Origin: AP-15 sp963788085
GTDB lineage: Bacteria; Pseudomonadota; Alphaproteobacteria; ATCC43930; CGMCC-115725
DNA length: 64,000 nucleotides
Reading direction: 5' to 3'
Assembly (NCBI GenBank): GCA_963788085.1
Contig: CAWBFS010000016.1
Location: 32,556 to 96,555 of the forward strand
The notes below the pieces were generated by a model. That model made no database searches. It saw only the letters and a list, made by a program, of their open reading frames with translations, and was not told the origin of the DNA. A program made the translations under genes and the position numbers. Position 1 is the first letter of the stretch. Each line of letters opens with the position of its first letter. This document shows, piece by piece, positions 38,166-47,813 of the stretch.

Positions 38166-39956
38166 TTATACCAGAGTGAGGATGAACGCGGCGCTCAGGC
38201 GGGCTGCAGAGCTCCATAGCACCATCGCAAAGGTCAGGTGCCAATGCGCTCCGTTGACGTACGGGTTCTGCTCGGTGGGCCAGTTCTTCCAATAAGTCGT
38301 GTTCCACGGGATGCGGTGATAGTTCTGCACAAGCTGGATGTCGGGCAGTTCGGGTAGCCAAATCTCCATTGCGCGGCGCCATACGTCGGTGAGCTTTTTC
38401 GTGTCGTCCGGCGCAATGCCGTAGGCCTCGTCCACCAGCTTGTCGTATTCGGCGTTCTTCCAGCGCGAGAAGTTCGCCTGGTGCGCGCCCGGAACCGCGA
38501 TCGAGGCGCTCTGATAGAGCCGCATCGTCGCATAGGGCTCGTTGACGGAGCCGCCATGGCCGTAGATCGCGCCGTCGAACTGCCCCTTCTGGAACCGGTC
38601 GTCGAAGTCGGGCGGCAGCGCCATGCTGGAATCGATCCCCCGGCGCTTGAGCATCTCGACCAGGACCGGGCCGATCGCCGGCCCCGATGCGCCGAACCCG
38701 ATGATGTTGACGGCCAAGTGCTTGCCTTCGGCATCGGTCCAGAACCCGTCGCCGCCTTTCTTGAACCCCTTGGCCGCGAGGAGGCTGTCGCCCTTTTTGG
38801 GCGCGAATTCGTTAGTGTCGTATTTGGCCAGCAGGTCTTTGACCGCGTCGAAATAGGGGAGCAACGGCGGGTAGGGCGGCATCGGCAGTTTCGAGGGGCT
38901 GTTGGCGCCGAGATAGCCGACCTCGATCAGTTGCTGGCGATCGAGGTAATAGCTCAAAGCCCAGCGCACATTCTTGTCGTCGAAGGGCGGACGCTCGTTG
39001 TTGACGTAAAGCGAGATCGGCCACCAATCCATGTAGCCGTAAGGGGATTTCTGGCGGGTGTAGGTGATGATCTTTGGGTTCTGGCGGAACACGGTCGGGA
39101 AGGTGGCGGGCTGCAAGGCGTTGCCGGCATCGAGCTGGTTGGTGATCAGCGCTTGCGCCACCTGCTGTTCGCCGGCGAAGGGCAGAGAAATGTTGCGTTC
39201 CACCGCTGGCAGCGGCGCCAGGTTGCGCTCGGCCGCCCACCAAGTCGGACGGCGGTCGAAGACCTTCTGCTGCTGCGATGCGTCCGCGACCTGCCAAGGG
39301 CCGGTCGTGACCGGCCATTTCTTGCTCAAGTCGAAATGTTTGAAGGTCGTCCAGTCCTGCCCCTCGAAAATGTGCTTTGGCACGATGTAGACGCCGATAT
39401 CGTATTTGTAGGTCATGAAAAAGAAAAACCGCGGCGCCGGGATCTTGAAGTCGATCACCACGGTATTGGCATCGCTCGCCGCCGCGTTCTCTACCGCCTG
39501 CTGCACATCGACGCCCCAGCGCACTTTGGGACCGAGGTCGCGCAGGGTGTTGAGCGTGTAGGCGACGTCCTCGGAGCCGAACGGCGCGCCGTCGCTCCAG
39601 GCGATGCCGCGGCGGGTCTTGATGGTCAGGCGTTTGAAATCGGGCGTGAACTCGTAGCTCTCGGCGAGCCACATGTAAGTCTTGTCGGCAAACGCGCTGT
39701 AATAGGCAAGCGGCTCATAGACGAGGTTGGGACCGTTTTGGTGGTTGGAGCCGACCGAATACGGGTTCCACAAATCCCAATCGACCCAGCGGCCTTCGCG
39801 GCCGCCCCAAACCAGGACCACCGTGCGGTTGCGCGCGACCTGCGGGAGGTCGGCGGGCGCGCTTTCCCAGGGCAGGACGGCACTGACACCTGCCAGAATG
39901 CCGGCCTTGATTACGTCGCGCCGGCCGGGATGGGAAGACGGGAAACGATCGGGCAT
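38166..39956 (-). CDS. ABC transporter substrate-binding protein, family 5 (peptide/oligosaccharide type), Tat-like signal
   Basis: About 596 residues from the ATG at 39956. The leader GRRDVIKAGILAGVSAVLP is twin-arginine-like. The SBP_bac_5 fold shows LVYEPLAYYSAF, SYEFTPDFKRLTIKTRRGIAWSDGAPFGSEDVAYTLNTL, NPKIITYTRQKSPYGYMDWWPISLYVNN and NVRWALSYYLDRQQLIEVGY. It is large for peptide binders, like those for oligosaccharides or opines. First gene of a five-gene operon. The last residues (SSAARLSAAF) may be shifted; another frame ends GALQPA. Confidence 0.88.
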   Translation of the reverse strand: MPDRFPSSHPGRRDVIKAGILAGVSAVLPWESAPADLPQVARNRTVVLVWGGREGRWVDWDLWNPYSVGSNHQNGPNLVYEPLAYYSAFADKTYMWLAESYEFTPDFKRLTIKTRRGIAWSDGAPFGSEDVAYTLNTLRDLGPKVRWGVDVQQAVENAAASDANTVVIDFKIPAPRFFFFMTYKYDIGVYIVPKHIFEGQDWTTFKHFDLSKKWPVTTGPWQVADASQQQKVFDRRPTWWAAERNLAPLPAVERNISLPFAGEQQVAQALITNQLDAGNALQPATFPTVFRQNPKIITYTRQKSPYGYMDWWPISLYVNNERPPFDDKNVRWALSYYLDRQQLIEVGYLGANSPSKLPMPPYPPLLPYFDAVKDLLAKYDTNEFAPKKGDSLLAAKGFKKGGDGFWTDAEGKHLAVNIIGFGASGPAIGPVLVEMLKRRGIDSSMALPPDFDDRFQKGQFDGAIYGHGGSVNEPYATMRLYQSASIAVPGAHQANFSRWKNAEYDKLVDEAYGIAPDDTKKLTDVWRRAMEIWLPELPDIQLVQNYHRIPWNTTYWKNWPTEQNPYVNGAHWHLTFAMVLWSSAARLSAAFILTLV

Positions 39957-40233
39957 TTGTCGGCGCTTTCCTCTCCCGGTCACACGCGGCGGCTTGTCGG
40001 TTGAGGGCATAGCGCAACGCGAGAACGCCGGCTGTCAAGAAACCTTTGCTCGCCGCCGCCGTGCCCGGCGCCGCGCTGCACGAGCCGCGTATCGGCCTGG
40101 ACGAGGCGAAACCTCTCGAGCGGCAGACCGAGCAATGACGCGGCATCGTCGGTTTAAAAGTATCAGCGCCATTATGGTTAATCGGCTGATTTGCAGCCAC
40201 TGCACGTGATCAAATCTAACTGGCTCTCAACCC

Positions 40234-41361
40234 TTATTCGATGACGATGCGCGGCGGCGGGCGGCGATCGGCGCTTTCGCCGGTGACCTTGTCCCAGATG
40301 CGGGCGGCCATACGGCGGAAGACGAGCGCATGCGGGTTGTCGGGGTCGGAGACGGTGATCGGGCGACCATCGTCGGAAGTCTCGCGGATCTTGAGGTCGA
40401 GCGGCACCTCGCCGAGAAATTCGGTGCCGAGGCGCTCGGCTTCCCGTCGGGCGCCGCCATGCGAGAAGATCTCGCTGCGGCCGCCGCAATGCGGGCACAG
40501 GAAATAGCTCATATTCTCGACGATGCCGAGCACCGGCACGTCGACCTGCTTGAACATGTTGAGCCCCTTGCGGGCGTCGAGCAGCGCGATGTCCTGCGGC
40601 GTCGAGACGATGACCGCGCCGGCGAGCGGCACCTGCTGCGCCATTGTCAATTGCGCGTCGCCGGTGCCGGGCGGCATGTCGGCGATCATGATGTCGAGCT
40701 CGCCCCACTCGACCTCGCGCAGCATCTGCTGCAAGGCGCTCATCACCATCGGGCCGCGCCAGATCATCGGCGTGTCCTCGGGCACGAGAAACCCCATCGA
40801 CATGCATTTGAGCCCGTAATTCTCCATCGGGATCAAGGTCTTGCCGTCGCGCGAGCGGGGCCGGCCGGAGATCCCGAGCATGCGCGGCATCGAGGGCCCG
40901 TAGATGTCGGCGTCGAGCACCCCGACGCGCAGCCCGTTGGCCCGCAACCCCAGCGCCAGATTGGCCGCCACCGTCGATTTGCCGACGCCCCCTTTGCCCG
41001 ACGCCACTGCGACGATCGCACCAACCCCGGGCACGGCCCCCCGCGCCGTACGGACGCCAGCCGGCCCCGGCGCCGGTGGGGCATGGCTAGGAGCCCCGCG
41101 GCCCCGCGGCGCCGCCTGCGCCGTCAGCACCGCGGTCACCGAAAGCACGCCGGGCAGCGCCTCGACGGCCTTCTCGGCTGCCTTCCTCAGCGGTTCGAGA
41201 CGCGGGCCGCGCTCGCTCTCGACCTCGATTGCGAAGGCGACATTGCCGTCGCGAATTACGAGACCCGATACCATGCCAAGCGAGACGATGTCGGCACCCT
41301 TGTCGGGATCGGCGATATGGCCCAGCGCGTCGAGGATTTGCCGTTCGGTGACCTCACTCAT
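40234..41361 (-). CDS. mrp: Mrp/NBP35-family iron-sulfur carrier ATPase
   Basis: 375 residues. N-terminal MIP18/DUF59 domain (QILDALGHIADPDKGADIVSLGMV), a Pro-rich linker, then the P-loop domain with deviant Walker A ASGKGGVGKSTVAANLAL at about 120-137, DADIYGPSMPRMLG and MPPGTGDAQLTMAQ. The CPHC motif in NMSYFLCPHCGG is the cluster-binding pair of the dimer. It carries or delivers Fe-S clusters in the cytoplasm. Divergent from hflK. Confidence 0.93.
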   Translation of the reverse strand: MSEVTERQILDALGHIADPDKGADIVSLGMVSGLVIRDGNVAFAIEVESERGPRLEPLRKAAEKAVEALPGVLSVTAVLTAQAAPRGRGAPSHAPPAPGPAGVRTARGAVPGVGAIVAVASGKGGVGKSTVAANLALGLRANGLRVGVLDADIYGPSMPRMLGISGRPRSRDGKTLIPMENYGLKCMSMGFLVPEDTPMIWRGPMVMSALQQMLREVEWGELDIMIADMPPGTGDAQLTMAQQVPLAGAVIVSTPQDIALLDARKGLNMFKQVDVPVLGIVENMSYFLCPHCGGRSEIFSHGGARREAERLGTEFLGEVPLDLKIRETSDDGRPITVSDPDNPHALVFRRMAARIWDKVTGESADRRPPPRIVIE

Positions 41362-41676
41362 TTCATGCTCCCGCGCGGCGACGCCGGAAGATCACGGCTG
41401 ATCGATCGTGGCGCTTGGTTCGGAGCGCCGGATGAGGCAGACTGGCGATCGAGTAAGCCGGTGGCCGGTTCACGGTAGGACGCACTTCGTTCATCGTGAC
41501 CGGACCATGAGCGCCGCCGGATATGCGGGATTTGGGACCGGCGACCCGACTTGACAACACCCGCTCCCGCTCTCTATCGGGTCGCGCGTCTCGCGCGTCG
41601 CAGCCATCGGGAGCCCCGAGGAAAAGCCGACCCAGGCGAAATCCCGGGGGCGATATCGCGGAAAGGTTCAGGGTCG
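41362..41676. other. Divergent mrp/hflK promoter region
   Basis: About 315 bases between divergent genes. The hflK frame stays open upstream to 41551 but lacks a ribosome site there. No other gene and no clear operator seen. Confidence 0.4.
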
Positions 41677-42906
41677 ATGTTCTGGAAAAGTCAGGGCGGT
41701 GGCCCATGGGGCAGCGGCCCGCGCGGCGGCGGACCCTGGGGCGGCAACCGCGGTGGCGGTGGACCGGGCCCTCGCGGGCGGGGTCCGCAGCCTCCCGACT
41801 TCGAGGAGCTTTTGCGGCGCGGCCAGGACCGCTTTCGGCGCGTGTTGCCGGGCGGCTTTGGAACAGGCACCGGCATCGCCATCGTCGTGCTCGGCATCGT
41901 CGTCATCTGGCTGGCGAGCGGGTTCTATCGTGTTTTGCCGGATGAGGTCGGCGTCGTTCTGCGGTTTGGCGCCTATAATCGGACGACACAGCCGGGTCTC
42001 AACTATCACCTGCCGACCCCGATCGAGACGGTCCTCCGGCCGAGCGTGACCCGCGTCAACCGGACCGAGATCGGCTATCGCAACGCCGAGGGCCCGGGCC
42101 GCGGCCAGGTCAGCCGCCAAGTGCCTGAGGAGGCGCTGATGCTGACCGGCGACGAGAACATCGTCGACATCAACTTTACCGTCTTTTGGGTCATCAAGGA
42201 CGCGCAGGCTTACCTCTTCAACATCCGGGATCCCGAGGCGACGGTCAAATCCGCCGCCGAGAGCGCCATGCGCGAAGTGGTCGGCGAGACCCCGATCGCG
42301 CAGGCGCTGTCGGAGGGCCGCGGCAAGATCGAAACCGATACTCAAGCCCTGCTGCAAGGGATACTGAACGTCTATAACGCGGGAATCGAGCTCACCCAGC
42401 TGCAGCTGCTCAAGGTCGATCCGCCGGCGCCCGTCATCGACGCGTTCCGCGACGTGCAGCGCGCGCTCGCCGACCGCGAGCGGTTGCGCAACGAAGCAGA
42501 ATCCTACCGCAACGACATCATCCCGCGGGCGCGCGGCGATGCGGTCCGGATCAAGCAGGAGGCGGACGCCTACCGGCAAGAAATCACGGCCCGCTCACAG
42601 GGCGACGCCGATCGCTTCCTCTCGGTCTACAACGCCTTCAAGGCGGCTCAGGACGTCACCCTCCAGCGCCTCTACCTGGAGACGATGGAAGAGATCCTGA
42701 AGAACAGCAACAAGGTAATCATCGACAAATCGGCGGAGGGCGGGAACGGGGTCCTGCCTTATCTGCCGCTCCCGGCCCTCGGCACCGGGACGGGCAATGC
42801 AGCGCCTCCGGGAGGCGCTCCGGGGGGCGCCTCGGGAGTGGGCGGCCCGTCCTCCGGCGCGACGCCGTCTCCGGCGCTCGCCGTGCCCCCACTGCGCCGG
42901 CAATGA
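41677..42906 (+). CDS. hflK: FtsH protease regulator HflK
   Basis: About 409 residues from the ATG at 41677 (MFWKSQGGGPWG). A Gly/Pro/Arg-rich cytoplasmic N-tail precedes one membrane helix (IAIVVLGIVVIWLASGFYRV). The SPFH/band 7 domain follows (DEVGVVLRFGAYNRTTQPGLNYHLP) with a long coiled region and a Gly/Pro-rich C-tail. With HflC it forms the large cage around FtsH in the inner membrane. Eleven bases before hflC. Confidence 0.95.
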   Translation: MFWKSQGGGPWGSGPRGGGPWGGNRGGGGPGPRGRGPQPPDFEELLRRGQDRFRRVLPGGFGTGTGIAIVVLGIVVIWLASGFYRVLPDEVGVVLRFGAYNRTTQPGLNYHLPTPIETVLRPSVTRVNRTEIGYRNAEGPGRGQVSRQVPEEALMLTGDENIVDINFTVFWVIKDAQAYLFNIRDPEATVKSAAESAMREVVGETPIAQALSEGRGKIETDTQALLQGILNVYNAGIELTQLQLLKVDPPAPVIDAFRDVQRALADRERLRNEAESYRNDIIPRARGDAVRIKQEADAYRQEITARSQGDADRFLSVYNAFKAAQDVTLQRLYLETMEEILKNSNKVIIDKSAEGGNGVLPYLPLPALGTGTGNAAPPGGAPGGASGVGGPSSGATPSPALAVPPLRRQ

Positions 42907-42916
42907 GGAGGGGATC

Positions 42917-43854
42917 GTGAACCGTCGTATCCTCGCCGTCGTTGCCGTCGTGCTTATCGTCGCCGGTATTTTTGCGATGAGTTCGCTCTTTATCGTCGAC
43001 CAGACCGAGGAGGCGCTCGTTCTGCAATTGGGCCAGCCGCGACGGGTCATTCGCGAGCCGGGGTTGAAGGTGAAGCGGCCGTTCATCGAGAACGTCATTT
43101 TCTATGACAACCGGCTGCTCGATTTCGAGCCCCCGCCGGAGGAAGTCATTGTTTCCGACCAGAAACGGCTGGTCGTTGACACCTACACCCGGTACCGCAT
43201 CACCGACCCGCTGCTGTTTTATCAGACGGTGAGCACCGAAGCCGCCGTTCGCGCGCGGCTCAATGCGATGGTCAGCGGCAGTTTGCGGCGCGTGCTCGGC
43301 AACGTCACTTTGTCGGCTCTGCTTTCCCATCAGCGCTCGGCCATCATGGCTCAGATCCGCGATGAAGTGAGCGCTCAGGGGAAGTCCTTTGGCATCAATG
43401 TCATCGATGTCCGCATCCGCCGCGCCGATTTGCCCGAGGAAAACAGTCAGGCGATCTTTGCCCGCATGAAATCCGAACGCGAGCAACAGGCGGCGCAATA
43501 CCGTGGCGAGGGCGCGGAAGCGGCACAGACGGTCCGCGCCAATGCCGACCGCGAACGCACCGTGATTCTCGCCGAAGCTCAGCGCGACGCGCAGAAGGTC
43601 CGCGGTGACGGCGATGCCCAGAGCATCAAAACCTACGCCGACGCTTTCGGGCAGGACAAGGAGTTCTTTGCCTTTTACCGCTCGATGCAGGCCTATCGCG
43701 ACGCGCTCAACGGCCGCACCACTTCTTTCGTGCTGACCCCGGATAGCGGCTTTTTCCGCTTCTTCCAGAATCTGGACGGTACGGCAGCCAGGCCCACACC
43801 GCCAGGGCCCACGGGTCAGGGCCGACCACTGGGGCGACGGCTGGTTCACGGTGA
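42917..43854 (+). CDS. hflC: FtsH protease regulator HflC (frameshift near 43822)
   Basis: About 312 residues from GTG at 42917 after GAGGAGGGG. One N-terminal membrane helix (ILAVVAVVLIVAGIFAM) and an SPFH domain (EEALVLQLGQPRRVIREPGLKVKRPF). Then come GINVIDVRIRRADLPEENSQAIFARMKSER and an Ala/Arg-rich helix. In the given sequence the frame runs into DUF2065. With one extra C near 43822 the tail reads PTTGATAGSR and stops at 43852, the usual end. So the apparent HflC-DUF2065 fusion is probably an indel artefact. Confidence 0.9.
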
Positions 43855-43909
43855 GCCGTCCGACGGATCGCGGCGCGTCGATCGGTGTCGGCGCGCCACC
43901 TGCCAGGCA

Positions 43910-44095
43910 ATGAGGGATTTGTGGACGGCACTCGCTCTCGTCCTGGTGATCGAGGGTGCTCTCTACGCCCTGTTTCCGGAAGGCATGAAGCGTGCCGCGG
44001 CGCGCGCTCTCGCCGTTCCGCCGCAAACTCTGCGGCTGGCGGGGCTGGCGGCCGCCTGCGCCGGAGTCGTCCTTGTCTGGCTGGTGCGGCGGTGA
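43910..44095 (+). CDS. DUF2065 (YjeT-like) small membrane protein
   Basis: 61 residues: MRDLWTALALVLVIEGALYA, then LFPEGMKRAAARALAVPPQT and a second helix LAGLAAACAGVVLVWLVRR. Two membrane helices and the ALYALFPEGMKR motif are the DUF2065 pattern. It commonly follows hflC and precedes degP, as here, suggesting a role in membrane quality control. Its exact function is unknown. Confidence 0.88.
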   Translation: MRDLWTALALVLVIEGALYALFPEGMKRAAARALAVPPQTLRLAGLAAACAGVVLVWLVRR

Positions 44096-44220
44096 TGTTG
44101 GCGGTACTATCGGCCGGTATGCCCAAGGCTTCTCCTTCATCTCGGATGCAGCCCGCAACTGATACCCGGTGATTGTTTGAGACACCCAACCTTTTGCTTT
44201 GCTCCTAGGAGTTGACTCTG

Positions 44221-45738
44221 GTGCCCCTTCTGCCATCGAACCTGGCGTGCCGCGCGGCTGCGAGCGTGGTCGCGGCTTTTCTGCTCGCCGCTCCGGCGAC
44301 ACTCGTCCCGACGCCTGCCGCGGCCCGGCCGGCACCCGAGAGCTTCGCCGATCTTGCGGAGAAGCTCCTCCCTTCCGTGGTTAACATTTCGACCACACAA
44401 ACTGTGAAATCCGAGCACGGGCGTGAGCACAGCGGACCCGAGATGCCTCAGTTCCCGCCGGGCTCGCCGTTCGAGGAGTTCTTTCGGGACTTTTTTGAGC
44501 ATGGCGTGCCCAAGGGGGGCCGTCAGGAGGCTCAGCCGCGCAAGGGCACCTCTCTCGGCTCCGGCTTTATCATCGACCCGGCGGGTTATGTCGTAACGAA
44601 CAATCACGTGATCGCCGACGCCGACGAGATCACCGTCATTTTGCACGACGACACCAATCTGAAGGCCGAGCTCGTCGGGCGCGACACCAAGACCGATATC
44701 GCGCTGCTGAAGGTCAAGACCGACAAACCGCTGACCGCCGCTACCTGGGGCGACAGCGACGCCTCGCGGGTGGGCGATTGGGTGCTGGCGATCGGCAACC
44801 CCTTCGGCCTCGGCGGCAGCGTCACAGCAGGCATCCTGTCGGCCCGCCAGCGGGATATCCAATCCGGCCCTTACGACGATTTTCTGCAGACGGACGCCTC
44901 GATCAACCGCGGCAATTCCGGCGGACCGATGTTCAACATGGACGGCCAGGTCATCGGCATCAACACGGCGATCTACTCGCCGTCCGGCGGCTCGATCGGC
45001 ATCGGTTTCGCGATCCCCTCCGCTCTCGCCAAGGCGGTCGTCGCCGAATTGCAAGGCGAGCCCGATCACAACGTGCATCGCGGCTGGCTCGGTGTTCGCA
45101 TCCAGGCGGTAACCGAGGAGATCGCCGAAAGTCTCGGTCTCGATAAGGCCAAGGGTGCGCTGATCGCCAGCGTCAGCGACAATGGCCCCGCTCAGGCCGC
45201 CGGAATTCAGGCCGGCGACGTGGTATTGAGCTTTGACGGCCGCGAGGTGAACGACATGCGGCGGCTGCCCCGGCTGGTTGCAGAGACGCCGGTCGGCAAG
45301 ACCGTCCCGCTGACGCTCTGGAGGAAGCGGAAAGAGAACACGGTGCAGGTCACAGTCGGCAGGCTCGACGAAAGCGATCAGCAGCAGGCGAACGCACAGG
45401 ACTTACCCAAGAAAGCCACCCAGAGCGACACCGGGGTCGTCAAGACCCTGGGCCTGACGCTGTCAGGGATCACGACGGATCTGAAGGATAAATTTTCGCT
45501 CGCCGACGGTTCGAAAGGGGTCGTGGTCGTCGATGTCGCCAAGGACAGTCCGGCGGCCGTCAAGGGGGTGCGCCCGGGCGACCTGATCATGGAAGCCGCG
45601 CAGGAGGAGGTGAAGAGCCCGGGCGAAGTCAGCAGCAAGATCGAGGAAGCGAAAAAATCGGGACGGAAATCGATTTTGCTGCTGGTCGAGCGTCAAGGCG
45701 ACCTGCGCTTCATAGCGCTCAGGCTCGATCAGGGGTGA
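44221..45738 (+). CDS. degP: Periplasmic serine protease DegP/HtrA
   Basis: About 505 residues from GTG 44221, nine bases after AGGAG; TTG 44212 is too close to the ribosome site. The signal peptide ends near AAARP. The catalytic triad is His129 (VVTNNHV), Asp159 (TKTDIALL) and Ser233 (GNSGGP). Two PDZ domains follow (RGWLGVRIQAV and the C-terminal LTLSGITTDLKDKFSLADGS). It degrades or refolds misfolded periplasmic proteins. Downstream of the hfl genes and possibly cotranscribed. Confidence 0.95.
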   Translation: MPLLPSNLACRAAASVVAAFLLAAPATLVPTPAAARPAPESFADLAEKLLPSVVNISTTQTVKSEHGREHSGPEMPQFPPGSPFEEFFRDFFEHGVPKGGRQEAQPRKGTSLGSGFIIDPAGYVVTNNHVIADADEITVILHDDTNLKAELVGRDTKTDIALLKVKTDKPLTAATWGDSDASRVGDWVLAIGNPFGLGGSVTAGILSARQRDIQSGPYDDFLQTDASINRGNSGGPMFNMDGQVIGINTAIYSPSGGSIGIGFAIPSALAKAVVAELQGEPDHNVHRGWLGVRIQAVTEEIAESLGLDKAKGALIASVSDNGPAQAAGIQAGDVVLSFDGREVNDMRRLPRLVAETPVGKTVPLTLWRKRKENTVQVTVGRLDESDQQQANAQDLPKKATQSDTGVVKTLGLTLSGITTDLKDKFSLADGSKGVVVVDVAKDSPAAVKGVRPGDLIMEAAQEEVKSPGEVSSKIEEAKKSGRKSILLLVERQGDLRFIALRLDQG

Positions 45739-45788
45739 CTTTTGAGTGGGGACCTTGCCCTCACCCACTAAAATAGAACAGTTTCAGC

Positions 45789-45813
45789 CCCTCTCCCGCA
45801 CCGCGGGAGAGGG
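45789..45813. terminator. Perfect 11-bp hairpin between convergent degP and serB
   Basis: CCCTCTCCCGC-ACC-GCGGGAGAGGG is a perfect stem with a three-base loop. It lies between the stops of two convergent genes and could terminate both, though there is no T-run. The following sequence (GTGCCGAGCGCAGTGAGG) resembles an interspersed repeat found in Alphaproteobacteria. Confidence 0.65.
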
Positions 45814-45842
45814 TGCCGAGCGCAGTGAGGCGGGTGAGGGCT

Positions 45843-46724
45843 TCAGCCGATGATTTCGTCCCGTCGATACCCTTGGGCGTAGAGGAGACCGGTCAGGTCG
45901 GCGTGGTCGAGCCGCCATCGGGCGCTCGAGGCGACGGCGGGTTTGGCGTGGAAGGCGATACCGATCCCGGCGGCCGCCAGCATCGGCAGGTCATTGGCGC
46001 CGTCGCCGACAGCCATCGAGTGCTGTAGTGGAACGGCACGTTCGGCGGCCAGGGCGAGCAGCGTTTCCCTCTTGCTCTCTCCGGTCACGATCGGTGGAGC
46101 CACCGTGCCGGCGATGCGCCCTGCCGTCAGATCAAGCCGGTTGGCAACGACGTGATCGAACCCGAGTTCAACGGCGACGGCTTCGGCAAAAATCATAAAG
46201 CCGGACGAAACGAGCGCTGTGATGGCTCCGGCGCTTCGCATCGTCGCGATCAGCTGCCGGGCCCCCGCTCTCAGCCGGATACGGCCGGCCGCCTCTTCGA
46301 GCACGTGATCCGGCAGACCCGCGAGCAGACTGACCCGTGCCTCGAGCGCGGCGGTAAAGTCGAGCTCTCCATTCATCGCGCGGCTCGTGATTTCGGAGAC
46401 TTCTGGCCGGCGCCCGATGAAATCGGCGAGCTCGTCGAGCATCTCATTCTCGATGATCGTCGATTCCATATCGGCGACGAGAAGGCGCTTGCGCCGATTT
46501 GTGGCCGGCTGAACCAGAACGTCGATTTCGGCATCGCCGATCACGGCGCGTGCGGCCGCTTCGGCAAGCGTCGGACTGGTCGCATCGAGAACAAGATCGC
46601 AGGCGTCGTCCGCGAGCCAAACCGGCTCTCCCGAAATCCCGACCACGCCGGCGACCGCGCGGGCCAGGTGGGGAAGGGTTTGCCGGCCGCGGGCCCCGGC
46701 GATCAGGGTGAGGACCATCGTCAT
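45843..46724 (-). CDS. serB: Phosphoserine phosphatase SerB
   Basis: About 293 residues from the ATG at 46724, with AGGAGG at 46732-46737 as ribosome site. N-terminal regulatory-type domain, then HAD motif I as VADMESTIIENEMLDELAD. The second Asp of DxDxT is Glu, a change at the acid-base position. ALVSSGFMIFAEAVA (motif II) and AVGDGANDLPMLAAAGIGIAFHAKP (motif IV) are typical. It makes serine from phosphoserine. Its start codon overlaps that of divergent miaA. Confidence 0.9.
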   Translation of the reverse strand: MTMVLTLIAGARGRQTLPHLARAVAGVVGISGEPVWLADDACDLVLDATSPTLAEAAARAVIGDAEIDVLVQPATNRRKRLLVADMESTIIENEMLDELADFIGRRPEVSEITSRAMNGELDFTAALEARVSLLAGLPDHVLEEAAGRIRLRAGARQLIATMRSAGAITALVSSGFMIFAEAVAVELGFDHVVANRLDLTAGRIAGTVAPPIVTGESKRETLLALAAERAVPLQHSMAVGDGANDLPMLAAAGIGIAFHAKPAVASSARWRLDHADLTGLLYAQGYRRDEIIG

Positions 46725-47724
46725 GGATCGTCCTCCTACTCCGCCACTCGGCCCGGTCACAAGCGGGCTCGCACCAGCCACGACAGCCGGCCCCCGGTTG
46801 TCATCATCGCCGGACCGACGGCGAGCGGCAAATCGGCGCTCGCGCTCGAACTGGCCGACCTATGCGGCGGCACGATCATCAACGCCGACAGCCTGCAGAT
46901 CTATCGCGATCTTCGGATATTGACGGCGCGGCCCGGCCAAACGGCGCAAGCCCGAATACCGCACCGGCTTTACGGCTTCCTCGACGCCGGCGAGCGCGGG
47001 TCGGCCGCGCGATGGCGGGCGCTCGCGCTGGACGAGATCGCCGAGGCGACAAAGGCCGGCCGCCTGCCCATTCTGGTCGGCGGCACCGGGCTCTACTTGC
47101 GGGCGATCGAGGGGGGATTGGCGCCGGTTCCGGAGATCCCCGCCGAGATCAGGCAAGAGGCGATCGAGCTTCATCGGGCGCTGGGCGGCGTCGGGTTTCG
47201 CGAGCGGCTGGCCCGGCTCGATCCGGCGGCTGCACAGCGGCTGTTCCCCGGAGACAAACAGCGGCTCGTCCGCGCCTTTGAGGTGGTGCGGGCGACCGGA
47301 GTGACCATCGGGACTTGGCAGCAACAGGCAAAATCGGAACCGGCTTACCGGTTCGGGACAATCCTGCTCGCGCCGCCGCGAGACCGGCTTTATGCCGCGT
47401 GCAATGCCCGGCTCGTTCAGATGATCGAGGCCGGCGCTCTGGCCGAGGCTGAGGCGCTCGCCAGACGCCGCCTCGATCCGAGCCTCCCCGCGATGAAGGC
47501 GGTGGGTCTTCCCGAACTCCTCGTCTTACCTGCGGGGCGACATCACGCTCGGTACCGCGATAGCTGCAGCGCAGCGCGCCACCCGGCGCTACGCGAAACG
47601 CCAAATGACCTGGTTTCGTCATCAAATGACGCCGGACCTTGTACTCAGCGCGCAATTTTCGGAAAGTTTGCTGCACTGCTCGCGCCATTTTATTGATCGG
47701 TTTTTGTTGACCGAGCCGTCATAG
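46723..47724 (+). CDS. miaA: tRNA dimethylallyltransferase MiaA (frameshifts near 46790 and 47528)
   Basis: About 333 residues after correction. ATG 46723 follows AGGA at 46711-46714 and gives MDRPPTPPLGPVTSGLAPAT; an indel in a C-run (CCGGCCCCCGG) moves to the frame PVVIIAGPTASGKSALALELA (P-loop). INADSLQIYRDLRILTARP and LVGGTGLYLRAIEGG follow. Near 47528 a second indel leads to YLRGDITLGTAIAAAQRATR, RYAKRQMTWFRHQM and QFSESLL, stopping at 47722-47724. It prenylates A37 of tRNAs reading U-starting codons. Gene order miaA-ilvB-ilvN-ilvC is familiar in Alphaproteobacteria. Confidence 0.88.
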
Positions 47725-47813
47725 CTGACTACGTTGCGCCCCCGCCTTGGGGCACTAACTCCTCGGCGGCGCGCGTCTGTTTGCGCCCGATTTTGCTGCC
47801 GATGGAGGTTGTT

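Noticed and set aside
42917..44095. A natural HflC-DUF2065 fusion protein
   Set aside because: The fusion exists only because of a one-base shift; adding a base near 43822 gives the standard HflC end (PTTGATAGSR) with a stop at 43852 and a separate DUF2065 start at 43910.
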